From the NCBI GenBank assembly GCA_914767715.1, contig OU612066.1, positions 24,342,283 to 24,406,282 of the forward strand: 64,000 nucleotides of DNA. Direction: 5' to 3'. The notes below the pieces were generated by a model, which was not told the DNA's origin, did no database searches, and worked only from the letters and a program-made list of their open reading frames with translations. The stretch is from Membranipora membranacea (taxonomy: Eukaryota; Bryozoa; Gymnolaemata; Cheilostomatida; Membraniporidae). Shown here one piece after another: positions 34,901-49,600 of the stretch (positions are counted from its first letter, which is position 1; every line of letters begins with the position of its first letter). Position numbers and translations under genes: made by a program.

Positions 34901-37670
34901 GATTGGGCTACAATAGAAATGCGAGGCACTTATTGGGCAGTACATTAAATGTGACCTTTGACCTATTGAAAAAGTATAACTGGAGTTGCTAGAACTTGTG
35001 TTAGACCCAAATGGTCCATGGGATATTCAGCACCCCTCCCAACTCCATTGGTCTTGTTTGTGAGATTAACTGCCATAGATAGTTGAAAAAGAGTCACTGG
35101 GTAGACTGCACACGTACGTAGGCTTGTTAAACAAGACACTCGACAGATGAAACACTGCAGGATATGTATGTGTAAGGCACCAAGCTGATTGTAAACATAG
35201 AACGAAGAAGGCCTCTGGTCTGTTGCCAGATTCAATGTATCCTAATCATATTATTATGATAATATCGAGTCCTGACCTAGCTAGGTAATCATTATTATTA
35301 TTATTATCATTTCTGCTAAAATAATTAATTTTAATAGCTTTTTATACATCGGTTAGTAACAGCAATGAACTAAACCTTGAGTTCATTGGTAACAGTATCA
35401 GTACAGGAAATCATTGTTATTAATAGGAAGGACATGACTTCTCCTTGCACCTGGTTAACAGTGAGTATGGAGATCAAAGTCATTAATAAATTTCCTGTAT
35501 AAGTATGTATGCATGCATGCCGTCATTCTCCCTGATGCCGTGTTCATAGGCAACAAGCACAAGCACTAAAATGACAGAAACTAATTGAAATGGTCTCATC
35601 AATCAAATTATCTTCCTCCATGAGTGTGACTGGAATGCTAGGTCCTTTTTGTTAGGCTACAGTGTATTCACAGTGAACAACAGTGTCATAATTATATTGG
35701 CAAGTGATGACAAATAATTATTTATATGTGTGTCGATCGTGATATGTATGTCACTAGGTTACCCTGAGTTGAGGTATTTGCCGCTCTTTGGCAATAGGAT
35801 AGGAAAAGATATGTTGCCACTAGCTGTTTTATGCTCGTCTACATTCCAGTTAAATGCAGAAAACTTGATTAACCAACATAAACAATATGGGAAAAAACTT
35901 GTCAAAACAAAAAGTTCTTTACATTCGTTGATTAAAAAAATAAATTGTATCAAATATTTGTTGTGAGAGTTCAGAGAGGCGTGAAATTGCCAGAGTCATG
36001 TTTTATAACACCTTGAAAGTCGCATGATACGCATGAGTTTTATTTGAGAGCAACGTTTGACCTCCATTTGATCGGTTTTTGCTTAATTATCAGCAGGAAA
36101 TTTGTCCAAATTTGATTTGTGTTTAAAAATAGGAGCTGTTAGGAAGACAACTGCACAGTTTTTAAGGGATGAACAGGATCGTTGCATGGACACGACAATT
36201 TGAATTTGTTAAAAGAAAATTCATTATATCATTTTCACTGGACCTGGGAGACGAAACACAATTGACAGAATCTTCACAGTCAAATGACAGCTGCCGCGCT
36301 GTCCCGTATACGTCATGATATTCATGTTATTTGTTTCTTATCACATGTCAGCTTTCAAACGGAAATTATATTCTTTCAAATGTTGATTTCAATACATTCC
36401 AGTTGTAGTAAATTTTTGTTTGGGTTAGCTTGGTAGGCTTGCTGCTCATAATTTCTAGACTACATCAATCAATAAAACTTAATGTAATAGACTGTGACAG
36501 TGCCACGTGTATCTGTTCTATAGGAGACAGGTCTGGATATTATGTCATTTTATTTCTGATCAAGGGGGAAGCAACTCTCATTTGGAATCGATATCTAATT
36601 AGAAATGATCACTGATTTAGATTCTTCTCTTAGAATGGAAATAGTATCATAGCGCTATACGGTTAGGACACTAAACACAGGGACCCATCTGACTGTTATC
36701 TGATTGGCTGTCCCTAGTAGCATGAATAATTAGCCTGAGAAATTGTCTTGTTTACAATGTTGCAAACAGTAGTTATACCCCTACAGTGTCGATGATTAGG
36801 GCATTTCTAGATTGCTACTAGGGACTGGCTATTTTTGCAAGCCCTTTGTTTTGCAAAAGAAAGCTAATGATGCTATTCCAGATATGGAATTCAATGGAAA
36901 TGATGTATTTTGGAAATTTGATTTTTTTAGATTTTGTTGTTGTATCAAGCATGTTACTATGACCTGATATAATTGTTGAATCAGATTGGAGAACACAGGC
37001 AGAGTATTGACTACAATATCAAATTTTAAATAATTAATTTGCTACTGTGACACTGGGTGGCAGCAAGGAGTCTTTATCTCCTTGGTGGCAGCTAGCCTGT
37101 ATATTTCTCCAGTGTATGCTTGTTTGTTATTTTGCGTGGCAGCAATGCACACTCATCAGTTAGATATTTTACTGAATCGACTTTCCTGCTAAATATGTTG
37201 TACATATTTTATCTGCCTTGGCACACATCCCTCCACCCATTGATTGTCAATCATCCTATCGTGACATTTGATGAAGATTTTTCCATGTTTACTTTTGACA
37301 GTTTTATATTATAGACAGTGATGGTTTTAGTTGGCAGCTATTTGAGCCTTCTGAGTTGCCAATTATATCTTAACCAGCAAACTGCCATCGTTACATTTTT
37401 TACAATTATGTCATAATCCCTACTCTAGAAACCCCCGGATATGCATCAATGGATCAAGTATACTGCAGCTGTAGTTTACTACAGCCTTGCAACATTTCTG
37501 ATCCTTTTGTTTACACCATAAAGCTTTTGTGCTTTTCATGGAGCTTTATGTACTTGGTGAAATAAACACATAAGTTTGAGGTAGTCTGTCATCATTATAG
37601 AATAAGCTCTCAAACTAGTAACACCGTCTAGATATTGCTCAGTTTGTATGTTATAATGGAATAAATAATC

Positions 37671-40600
37671 ATGGTGAAAGGAAACTATAGAATTTTCCAT
37701 TCAATTCACAATCATCGAGATACTGTAAGTCAAAACAACCTGTTATTTATTTTCATGAGTGTGTCATTCTGTTGCATCATAATTTCGAAGGTTTTTTTAT
37801 TTGCTGATTCATCTATTCAAAAGAATTATTGCATCTTGGTTTCGGATTTTAGAAGGAGGGGAGAAACCGAATACTACAGGTGAATTTAAAACCAGTTGCT
37901 CCTCAGAAATCATCAAAGACAAAGCAAAAGAACCAGCAGACATTTTCAGGTGAGAGGACATCTTCCCAAACGGCTGTGTTGGCGGTGCCAATACTTGTAT
38001 GTTTGCATGAAATCAAGTAAGAGAATTGACAAAAATAAACATGCAGACTTCATATTACCCTATTATGCAAAATTGCATGCAGCAAGGTTTGCATCGACTA
38101 TAATTTAGTGTAATTTTATTGCACCTCTGTGATAACGCACGCTGCAATTTAATTGAGTTTTAAAACTTTGATGGAATAGATTCGTGTAACTAACATTCGT
38201 ACTAAGTTAATAACTTATTATCAAAGGGAAAATAGATCACTATTATGTGTGTATCGGTCATGACAAGTAATGCCAGTGTTGAAATTACCTTCATTAGTTT
38301 CCCCTGGCGAAGGTGCTGCCAAGCCGCTGAAGGCTTCTCCGGTGAAGGGTTACACAAAGCGACTCCAACTCCAGAATAATCCATCCCCGATAAAACAGGC
38401 GGAGCAGGAGATCCCGGGCTACTCGAGACTAGCATTACCTGATGTCCGCTCGCTTAATCGTCGCAGACAACCCAGAAGAAAAACAGAACATACAGGTGTC
38501 TAAAACTCTCTACCTACAGCTATTTAATATCCAATGGGCAGCTTGGTTTTGTATTGACTTATGTAGACTAATGAAGTGCATATCCTACAGAAAAAAAAAT
38601 CATAAGATTTTAGATATAACTGGTACCCCATCAATCTACTATTTTGCGTAAAACCAATTCTAACCATTAAATTCAACAAGTCTTGCCGAGGTCGCTAAAT
38701 TCAATCAATCAATATTTTCGTTCTGTGGGTGAATTTAACCATTCCAAAAAATTTAGGTTTATAGGGGAAGCTACAATAACAGATAGAGAGCACCTAGACG
38801 TCGATGTCAACGAGATATTTTAACAGGTTCACACGGACACTGAAGCCAGATTTTAGCTAGGGATAGCCCATGCTCATAGTTTCCCTGTTAGATGTGCTCT
38901 TTACTTGAACATTAATCCATTAAAAATTCTGCTATATGCCGTTGAGTAACAAGGCTAAAGTGACCTGTCAAGTGCTTCTCTGCTGAACTTGTGGTTGATG
39001 AGAAGAGAGCTTGTTACTGATATAATGATTTATTACAAAGGTCCGAATGGTTATGTGTAATTATGACTCGCATACATACCATTTGCAACAGGATCTGTAA
39101 TCTTAGGGTGCAGGTCTTATCTCAAATCTGGAGCGTGTTACTCTGTTAACACTTGGATTAGCATAATTAAATTGAATTATAGGCATAATGACTTAACTTG
39201 ATATGCTTAATTTCTTATCTATTGGCACAAATAGGTCATGATTTGGCATGAATAAGTACCGAACTTCTACTATCAATCGTAACATGATAGTAATCTTTGC
39301 ATTCCCTTTGTCACATATTTCCAGATGAGACAGCCAGTTTTTCGGAGATAAAAGTAGCACCCAAAAGTGCCACAAAACAGGAGTGGATTGAGCCCACACC
39401 ACCTAGGGATGTTGAGGTACCCTGCCCTGCTAAGAAGTTTGCAGCCACTCCTAAAACCGTGAGGAAGCGTATTAACGACAGTTCGGATTCTGAAGAAGAA
39501 GCAGTGAAAGAAAAGATTAAGACTGCATTCCCTCTAGTCAGGAAACTTGACGAGAGTGTAGTTGATAAGCCAGGTGCCATCAGTGAGGCTTTTAAAAACA
39601 AAGCACAGGTAAAGTTGGAAAAGGTGAAGACGTTATTGACAGATCCCAATTCTGACTGTGAGTTTGTTACAGAGAGAGCTCCTAAAATAAAGCCAAAGTC
39701 CAGAGCTAACACTCCTAAAGCTGTAACAGAGACCACGCTACCGTCTGAGTCGGCAGGCCCCCCATGTGATGACGCAAACTCAGCTGGTGACAAATCATTC
39801 ATGACTCCCGGTAAAGAGAACAAAAAAGTCACATTGGAAAATGCGAAGACAAATCAAAAGCGATCCAATGATGCACCCACACCTGCTACTACACTGAACA
39901 GCAGTCATGAAGACTCACCCCCTTTCAAGAAGAAACTGTTATTTGACAAAGGTAAATTATCACTGGCCCTTATGAAGTTAAAGACTTCTTCCTCCGACTC
40001 ATCATCTAAAGAAAGGCATCTGAGCAGATCGGACAGAGCTGACTCTGTGGACTCTTTCTCCTCCACAAACACTGACATTGCTTGCTTAGATCTCATACCA
40101 CCAGAAACACCGCGACCACTGGACTTTGAACTGGAAGGATCATCGAAAGCCAAGAAGAAAAAGAAAGACAAGAGTGAGTATGAGCCAACACAGGACGTGA
40201 TAAATGTGTTTGCACTGGGAAGGCTAGCTTCACAATGGACATTGGCTGTGGCCGCAAGGTGCAAGCTGGCTTACTTTTGTGTCAAATAGATAAATGGAAG
40301 TTGTGTGCTCATTGTCCAGATAAAAAAAGAGAACACAACTCCAAAGTATAGCACATTGGAGATTAACCAGCACATTTGCTACCTCAGAGATTAGTTGACA
40401 CATTGTTTTCCGGGCAACTATACCAGCATATACTTGTATATTTCTTTTTGTAGCCTGTATGACTTGTTCGTCTGTATAAAAAACAAAAATCTTCTGTAAC
40501 TGGTGGAAAATTGTGTGACCAGTATGGATGTATCGATGGTTGTATTCATGCCAATCTCATAGTGACAATGATTGAATATTATTATAGTTATATGCCACGG

Positions 40601-43600
40601 GAAGAATTATTTGAAACGTTGTGATATTGGGTGTTAATATTTAAGTATATTCCTCATATATTTAGAGAAGCATAAAAGAAGACACAGGACGTCTGGAGAT
40701 TCCTCAAGTGATGTCGTACCCACTAAGAAATCTCGTACAGAAGATATCACACCGGGCAGCAGCCGAAGCACCTCAGTGACTCGCTCCCCACAGCGCAATG
40801 AGAGTGGCAGTAGTAGTAAGAAACGCTCCCCTAGACCACATGGCGATGGTGATGAAGACATTGTTCTAGTAGCTGAATTAAACAATGAGGCCCCTCCATC
40901 ATCTTCAGGTGATGCAGCACAGGCTATGACTACAACAAATCTAGCAGAAGCTAAAGGCCTGAAAAGAACTGCTCGCAAGACACTCAAAAGAGAGAAAAAT
41001 ACAGCCAAAGAAATGGAAATGGTCGCACAGTTCAAAATATCACAGCAACAACCTGGCACACCAGCTACTGATCCTAAATCAGCAGCTACGCCGGCCTTGA
41101 CCTCTCCTTGTACCACTGTCAGAATAACGACGTCTGAGACAGTCACCAAACCAAAACCGGTGGCACTTAGTGCTGAAATGGTGAAGAAAAACTCAGCTTT
41201 AGTATTGAACCAACTAATAAGAAAGAAGCCTAAGGTTAATAATTCTGCTACACTGATCACTTCAAAGTCAACCAACTTGGAGAAGACGTCATCCCCTACA
41301 CCGTCCTTGAGCAGCAAACAATCAAATGCATCAACGGATAACATTTCACATGGATGGTCTACTAACACACCTGTGACCCAAAGCAAGCTGAGTCCATCTA
41401 TGAATAGTGACAGCGAACAATTACCTGATGATGACAAGGATAATGGTAAAACAGGCAGACATAGGTTCTCAAGCTCCGAGACGCTAGCCATAACAAGTCC
41501 GAATATGGCGTCTGTGGCTGCTACTTACCCACCAAATACTACTCATGATGTGTCTGGAAATGAGATGGTAAGTCCCAGTCATTCAAACAGTAGCGCTGCA
41601 ACCACCGTGGCTTCTATGACTGTGGTTAAAACATCTGATCATTACAACGTATTCCCTAATGACAAATCCATACATTCCCCTGTCACATCTGTAACGAGCA
41701 AACCACCTGATGTCATGCAGCAATCCAACTCTAGTACAGAAATGAACGGTAACGTCGGCACCCAACCAAGTGCCACACCTTCCCCCATAGCAGGAAAGGA
41801 GCAATCTGGTTCAGATGCGCAAGGTGATAAAGACGGTGTTGTGTCACAGAAACCTGAAGCGGTGAATACTCCACCTAGAGATGGGCTGCCGAAAGCTTTG
41901 GCTGAAGAAATCACCAACGTCACTGAGACTGCTTCTTCTCCAGTAACATTCAAGCCAGCAGAGGTAAAAAAGACTTATGGTAAACAGTCTCTGAGTCGAA
42001 CCAAGAGTGCACCTGAAGTAAACAGCAGTGATTCAACCGTTAAGGACAAATGGGCTAAATCAGTGGAAACTTACTCTACTAAACAGAAAACCGGAGATAC
42101 TCTGCGCAAACCTTCACCTGTTCCTACTGATCTAGGTTTGTATTTGAGTTTCAGTTTACAAAATTTGAATTCTATAAGAAATTTACAATTAGCTGCTGAA
42201 TTCATCTAGTCTAGCTTTATTTACAATGTAATATTTGCAATTGATTTGCAATTGATTTTGCCATATACTGCTTGATTTCCCAATGTTTTTGATTACATCA
42301 TAGACACCATTAACATGTCAATGAATTCATTAATCAGTGATTGCTTCATTACAGGAGATTTGAATGCGAAGGTGGATGGTGATAAGAATACACCTAAGGC
42401 TGCTCCTGTGATCTCCCAGGGCGAGCAGTCCCAGTCTAGTTCAGTAAGTCTGCATGGAGTGTGATGTAATTGAGGATGAGTAGATGTTCGCTAGCTATTT
42501 ATTGCACATTGCACACTCATTGCCTGTTTTACTGGCACCAACACTTTATACAGAGAAGACAACTTCTAGTTTTTTTTTGCTTAATGTAAATCTTTTTTAG
42601 TTATATGCTAGATTGTTTGCGATAAGTTGGAAGGGTAAACATTGGTGTTTATCTAAAGGATGTAATTATACTGATTTATTTTGTTATTTAGGAGAGCCAG
42701 TTGTCTCAGTCACAACCTAGTCTTGTGATCGATACTCAACCTTCGGAGCAGTCTCAGCTTCAAGCCGCTCAGGAGTCATCTCCCCCTAAGAAATCAGTAC
42801 ATAAAAGTGATAGTGTAGATTTAGATGAGCCGCTTTTCTCACCATATAACGTGCCACCTCCAAGTGTACAGGTTGTTGGACATTTTATTGAAGCGCCCCC
42901 TAGTGTAGCTCCTCCCACTCCAGCGCCAGCTGATGAAGAGCCTACAGCAGAGGAGTCTGATGCAGATGGCTGCCTGTCTATAACTAATGTTAGAACTGTC
43001 GATGTGCCAATTATTGATGAGAATTTTACTCCCAGTGAAATTGATAAACATCTGGGCCAGTATAGATTTCCTAATGGTGCTAGGGTTGTGACAATGTACA
43101 AGGATGGACAGTTGTACTGCGCTTCTCATGAGCTTGTGATTAAGCTGAGGATTTCAATGAGCGGACTCACTCAGATAAAGTGTACGGCAGAGGAAGGAGC
43201 GAGGATAAGAACTATGGGACGAAGTCATCTTAAAGAGAATTTTGAGTTCAAGTTGGTGCCTTTAGCTGAAGTTAACAAAGTTTTGGAGACTCAGCACAAA
43301 ACCCTGCCCCTGACCACCAGCAAAACTTCACCACATGCTGTGCTAGATCGGAGAGGAAGCTTGCCTGCTTACGCAAACAAATCTTCAAGCTCAGCAGAGA
43401 CGAGTAAGCCAAAGTTGACGCCATCTCAATCAAACCCGATCATGGGGGACCTTTTGAAGCAAGCAGTAGATACGAGTATCAGAAATCCGCTCCCACCGGA
43501 TGCTTCACCTGGACAATCTCAAGTGGGTAGTATGGACATGCCATCCGTCGGGGAGATGATAGGCATCACTTGTTCAACAGACGTACACACCGATGTACTA

Positions 43601-46600
43601 GGAGTTCCCGGCAATATTTCTGTAATGGATACAGCTGGCACAACAATTCCGACTCATAATGCAGGTAAATCACCAGGTGCCACTGCATCGTCAACACATA
43701 GCTGTAACTCAGCTAGCATACCAACCATATTTGATCGTAAAGAAGGCCCTGAAAGCAATGACAAAGCACAGAATTTTCCTGCCAATAAAAATGATCTCCC
43801 TTCTGAGCTCAGTTTCGCAAGCAATAGCCAAACTCACATTAATGCACTGCCAACAACCCCGCCAAAACCCGTGACCACATTAGTGATAGCTAGTCCTGAA
43901 ACTGCTGCTCAAAAGGAAAGTTTGTCACACATGACAAACAGTATGGGAAATAATGTAATAACAATTTTCTCTCCAGCAATCCTGACAGCTCAGATGACAG
44001 CTGCACAGGCACCTGCCAAAGCTTTGTCAGCCACTACTGCCCCAGTGTCAACCTCGGCTAGCACTGTCATCACTTCTACAGCGTCTAAAACATCTAGTGA
44101 CAAAGATGATGCCGTTACTACTTGGTGGCCTCAAGGGACACAGAGTACAGAGAAGGAGCAAACCCCCTCAGCAAACGACGATGTGATATTTGTAGAAGAA
44201 AGGAAATCTCCTAGGAAAACCAATGCTAGCGGTGAGTCAGCTTAGATGTATTCAACTGAGAAAATGGTAATATAAATGGTATATGAACAGGCTGAAATCT
44301 TTTAGCATCGTTGTAAAATTGAAGATTGAGAGCAGATAACTCTAAAATTTATCTTTTGTAAAAGCTAACATCATATCGTCTACAGTTCCAACTAAACAGA
44401 TTGGATAGATTTTTTACATTGTCATATTTTCAGCAGCTTCTGATCCCGGAAACAATCAAAGTGCAACTTCAGTCTCTACCAAGCGCAGTGCTAGCAGCTC
44501 TGCAACGGCAATCAGCCCCTCGTCACTGCTGATGTGTGTCGATGCTTTTACTCACATGGCTGGTGATTACAAGGGTGTACGGAAAGCTCTCGGTCAGAAT
44601 GGTAATTTGACAATAGCTGTGGCGCACACGAAAGTTCTCACTGTGAGGAACAAGGTGTACAAAGGACAGCTGTCAGTGAACTATGGGGTAAGCTTCTGTG
44701 AACTATTTTTAAATCTGTGAACCATTTATCAGCTTACTATATTCTTAAACTATGTGAATAATGTCTATAATATTGCAAACAAATTTTTGTCCATCATGGC
44801 CTACTTGGCGAGGTTTTGTAAATTTTAAACAATTAAGAATTAAAGATCATATTGGCAACTCAATCACTTGTCACTAGATATGTAAGTTGGTCTTGCGCAG
44901 GCATCAATCACCCTAATACCACTTTGCTTCATCTTTTCTCTCTAACACTCTCTTAACCCATAAGCCGTAGAATTATCACTGATGTACTATTCGAATCACT
45001 ATAAGTTTTCTTCCGTAGCAACAGCTACTCTGATTCTATCTGTGGTCTGTACATGTACTCAAATGTAATCTGTCAGATCTTGTTGCAGGAATATAACACA
45101 AAGACCCCATTCATCGTAAGCTGCTCTATGGGGTGTGGAGCGAATTACAGCCCGCTAGATTTCATGCTGCACCTCGAACGAGAAGACAAAGGCAACTTTC
45201 AGACGGCCTCTAGCTTGTGGGTGGAGAGCATCATACTAGATCCAGAAATCCGCCTGTCTGGAGAGAATCAGGTCGTCTTTTGGAACACCTTTGTCGACTG
45301 GTTCCAGCTGTAAGTTAGAGCTTGATAGTATATGTTGCAATGATGTCAAAGTTGAAAAAAAAAATTTCTTCTCCCCCTCTGAAGTATAGGCGCCGAAAGA
45401 TGGCTTTGGACTAAACTGTTGCATGCCTCTATAATTTTATATTTCCTTTGATGAAGAATTCGACCCCTCTATAGACCAGAATGTTGCCCATCCCCATATC
45501 ATAATTTTGCTGTACCGATAAATCTGAGCGTTGTGTTATGTGTTGTTGGCCCTGAGCCGTTCATGTACTCTGGACATTAACAACACTGATCACTACATAA
45601 TTTCCACCAATAATATCTGGAATGTTTTAATGCTTTCTGACAAAAAATTAATTGAGCTGCTTCATTAAACTCACCTTTTCATGGTAGTTCCAAATCGCTG
45701 TATGCCCGAGTCAGACCACTAATGTGTGACAATGCCTGTCTGAAAAAACCACAACCATATTGTACAGATTGCTTACATAACTCCATAGCATTGCCGCAAA
45801 CAACCCTCACACACCCCGTATGGTTCTCAGATTGGCATTTGATCAAACCTATCTGTAATGATGCTGAGTTAATACCTGTTAAACTAGTAGGCTACACAGT
45901 AGAATACTATTTCCCGTGTGTGTTCGATCAGCTATTTCTTCTTCTATAACATACCGAGTGACTGTTTCAAACAGGAATTTATTTGTTTTGACCCTTTCTC
46001 TAACTGGTGATTGATTACAATAGATTTGTTGAGATGTACAGGTGAGAAGACAACTACTCTCTGCTTAATTGTTTTCCTGCAACATGGAATGGCTGACCCA
46101 TTTAAATCTTTTTTAACAGTTTGATAACTCCCATCTATCTGTTCACCCTCTACTTCTATATTACCTCCCGGGCCCTTACCGACCATTATGCTGGTCATTC
46201 CTAATTTCCCTTATTTTTTATTGGACTCTACTAACCTTTAACTAACTTACTTGACTAAAATATAAGAAATTGGACTGGTATCATTGATTTGGTATATTTA
46301 TGGTAGGCTGAATGTAATTCCCAACAGGAATATGAATTATTGAGAAGTGACTAGCATCTCATATTTCCAGCCCCTCCCTACAAAATCGGCCCGTCCAAGT
46401 AAGGACCACCCGATAAGCTCTTCTTATCCTTGCATGTTGCATAAGCTCTTCTTATCCTTGCAGTTGCTCAGTTGATGCTGCATATTTTTCTATCCTTATA
46501 TCAAATAATTAACAAATTATAAAATCACTGAGTAAGGATATATTATATCATCGTTACTCTGTGATCAAATGTTATCATTTGTCTGACAGCTGGGTTATCA

Positions 46601-49600
46601 ATGTTAAACGAAAAAACAGCAACATATATGGTTAAGAAATCCATTCTTATCTTTGAAAACCCTGTCATGTCGTGTTAGCCCTGAAGCTAATTTAAATACC
46701 CTATCCAAGGTGCAATCTGGGGGTATTCACAACCCCCCCCCCTCAACTATCTGTAGCTCAAGCTCTAACTCTAGCTAAGCCTTACTGTATGAAGCATAAA
46801 CCTAAAATTTAATTCATTTTGTGATCACGCAGCCCAAGTGTGGAGGCGATATGTTATCTATGGAGCTATGCTGTTAAACTCAGCTGGCATTAAGCTGAGT
46901 TTTATAGAATCTCCCTGTTACTTCGAGCACTTGGGCTAAAATTTCCATGCCATTGCATTTTGTGACTTAAGATAGATAAAGGCGTATCATATCATGAAGT
47001 AAAGAAATATGTGATGAATGTAATGAGAATATATAGTATGTTATAAAGTTTTATGATCTTATTTCTATACATAGAGCTTGTGGAGGAGCAAAAGTCACGG
47101 ATCGTCAATCATCCAACACGGTCGGTAAATAAGCCGTCTTATTTTTTTCGAATTAAGGTTTATCGCATGCATTAAAATATGCTTACAATAGGTAAATTCA
47201 CGCCCTTGGTATCTATATTAAATAATCATTAATTATAATCATTTTCATGGGGAAATCCAACTGAATCCAACTTGAATTCAAGTTGTCTCCCTATTACCAA
47301 TGAGGAGATAATTCTAAGTTTCATGTCAATATCATTGAAAAACCGTATACCTAATCATAAAATCTATTCAGTTGGATTTCCCCATGAAAATGATTATAAT
47401 TAATGATTATTTAATATAGATACCAAGGGCGCGAATTTACCTATTATATGTTTATGTATATATGTATGTTTACAATATATATTTATGCTTTCATGATATT
47501 GACATGTTAATGTTCCAAGATTATCTTTCATTGTTTCAAAAATTTTACTTGTTTGCGTATCGAAATTCCCCGAATATCATTTCTGCAGATCATAGATTAT
47601 GGTAAAATTATCAATGACGGCTTAGAGGGAGCTTAAAAAATGTCAATGTTCACGCCTGTTCATTCAATCATTGACCAAATTGCTAAATTCAAAACTATAA
47701 ATAATACGCAGACTGTCCTTTAGCGTTGACACAAGAAGTGCACATCAGATGTCGAAGAAAGTTTTATAACTTGCGTTTTCTCTGTTTCAGGCTGTTTCTG
47801 GTGCTTCAAACTTACACAGCATGACAAGGTGAGTATCAAACATCATTTGGCTATAATGTTAGTGCCTCCTCCGATTTATCACACGAGGAATGAACAACAA
47901 CAGATAAGCTAACTAAAACAATTTTTGTTCGCTAAAGAAAATCTCTTGCCGCACTGACCATTAACATGTGAGAGGTATCCCTCTAGCCCTTACCTCATGA
48001 TGTGTGTGATCATTCAACACAGACACAGCACCATTTGATTCTAACTTTTCCGCTAATTCTACAGTGATGCGCTTATCTACCATGTCCAACACAGGTACGC
48101 TACCTTGAAATTGCAGCTCGCTTCTGGCTCCTGATTCTATGCCTTCTGCAATTCCATTAATCTTGGTTACCTGCCTTTATCTTGACAAGTTTTTTTTGGA
48201 CTTGAGAGATGATACGGGTCTAATCTAGCCATATTGATCTGCATCTTCTTCACCCTACCACCCAATTGAATTATCTGGCTCAATGTTTGCTCATTGGTAG
48301 AACCATAAACATATAAATACTAGAAGTAGAATGTATGATTATGGGTAGATACTAGCTTGGAATGTCCTTAGCTATGAGACTGATGAATGGCTGCACAGCG
48401 AAGCTTTTATTACTGATGTTAATGTGTAGCGTAGGCATCATATCCAGTCTAGAGATTTGCCTCTCCTCTAGCTTGTGTAACTAAGTAACCCTGATCAAGA
48501 CCTTGGAAAGATTCCTACCTGAACACAGCACATTACTAACATGGTCAAAATATAACATTCAATGTTCTCAAACCTTTCTGTTACTAGCCCATATTTATCT
48601 GCTGGTCAGTCCCTCAATAGTTAGGGTACTGTGTCATTGGTTGGACTCCTGTGTCTTTGGTTGTGCTTCAGCGTAATTTATCACTCTTTGATGATATAAT
48701 TTCATCAGCTTTCAAAATGAATTTCAATAACAAATTTAAAATAGTCACCAATGTTAACTTCAATACATTCTCATTATTTCTGACATTTCTAGTGCGAAAC
48801 ATACATCTGCTACCAGATCCGCTGTGGAAAACCTGTCCTACCTGGACAAGATACCCGCGTCCCCTGCACCGTACCAATCACAGAAGTCTGCCGTTCCAAC
48901 CTCTAATCAGCGTTCTACTGCTGGTACTCAGGCTACAACTTCTATGTCATCATCATCTATGGCTCCGCCCCCTGTACTTCATACCCAAAATCAGGGTATT
49001 GACATGACCGTGGCGGCGGTGGCCTCTGGAGCCCAGCGAGCTCCCCCTCATCGGGCGATGTACGCTCCTAGCATGCAGGCTCAACCAACACAGCAACAGC
49101 ATCAAACAATACAATCACTGCTGCAGCGTCAGGGCGTGTATCAGCAGCAAAACTCTCTCCAGCAATATGGCACCTCCTCGCAGCAGACAAACAGCATGCA
49201 TGGTAAGTTTTCTTTACCGCCTTCCCGTAATGCAATAACATATCAGTATATTTTATAGAATTTATTTTGGTTAAGTGCGAAAAAGAGAATTATTGCACTT
49301 TAACCCGGTGATGAAATGTCCCTCACCCTCGAGTTCAAACCTGAGGACCGTGTAGAGTCTGGTAAACTTCAAAACATCCAGGTTCCTGAACTGATCAAGA
49401 AAGGAATCTCTCATCAATTGCCTATGGGAAATTTGTCTAATGTCGGCGAGGGGGGGGGGGGTTAGTCTTTGGATCTACTTTATTCCAAAACAAAAAAAGT
49501 AACTGCGTGACAAGGCTAGTTCTCTCAACAATACAGTACAATCCATGATGTAGTTTAGATATGATATGATTCCTTTCATCAAGTCCATGATGCCGTAAAG

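Larger units (their letters stand above)
29517..37670. other. Intergenic region of about 8 kb
   Basis: I see no supportable gene. Open frames are short and composed like translated AT-rich DNA. It contains a possible polyadenylation signal of the calponin gene (aataaa at 30160), a G-rich tract (30207-30280), a 35-bp tandem duplication (30694-30762), a 31891-31993 inverted repeat and a short duplication of ttgtgtataatgcaggt near 32500-32535. The promoter of the SKI-like gene should lie near its right edge, but no clear core promoter motif is visible. Confidence 0.55.
45310..47790 (+). other. Long intronic region of the SKI-like gene with one tentative small exon
   Basis: Phase requires a segment that converts phase 2 (45309) to phase 0 (47791). 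The best candidate is 47075-47120 (46 bp, ending SSNT), whose donor would be gtcggt, a poor match. The rest is AT-rich with the palindrome relative at 46524-46565, a direct repeat of ataagctcttcttatccttg at about 46413-46461, and a MITE at 47191-47442. Confidence 0.5.

Noticed and set aside
39311-43129. Minus-strand open frames overlapping the SKI-like exons (for example 40634-41491, 39311-39832)
   Set aside because: They are Ser/Leu/Val-rich mirror images of Ser/Thr/Lys-rich plus-strand exons that have splice signals and consistent phase.
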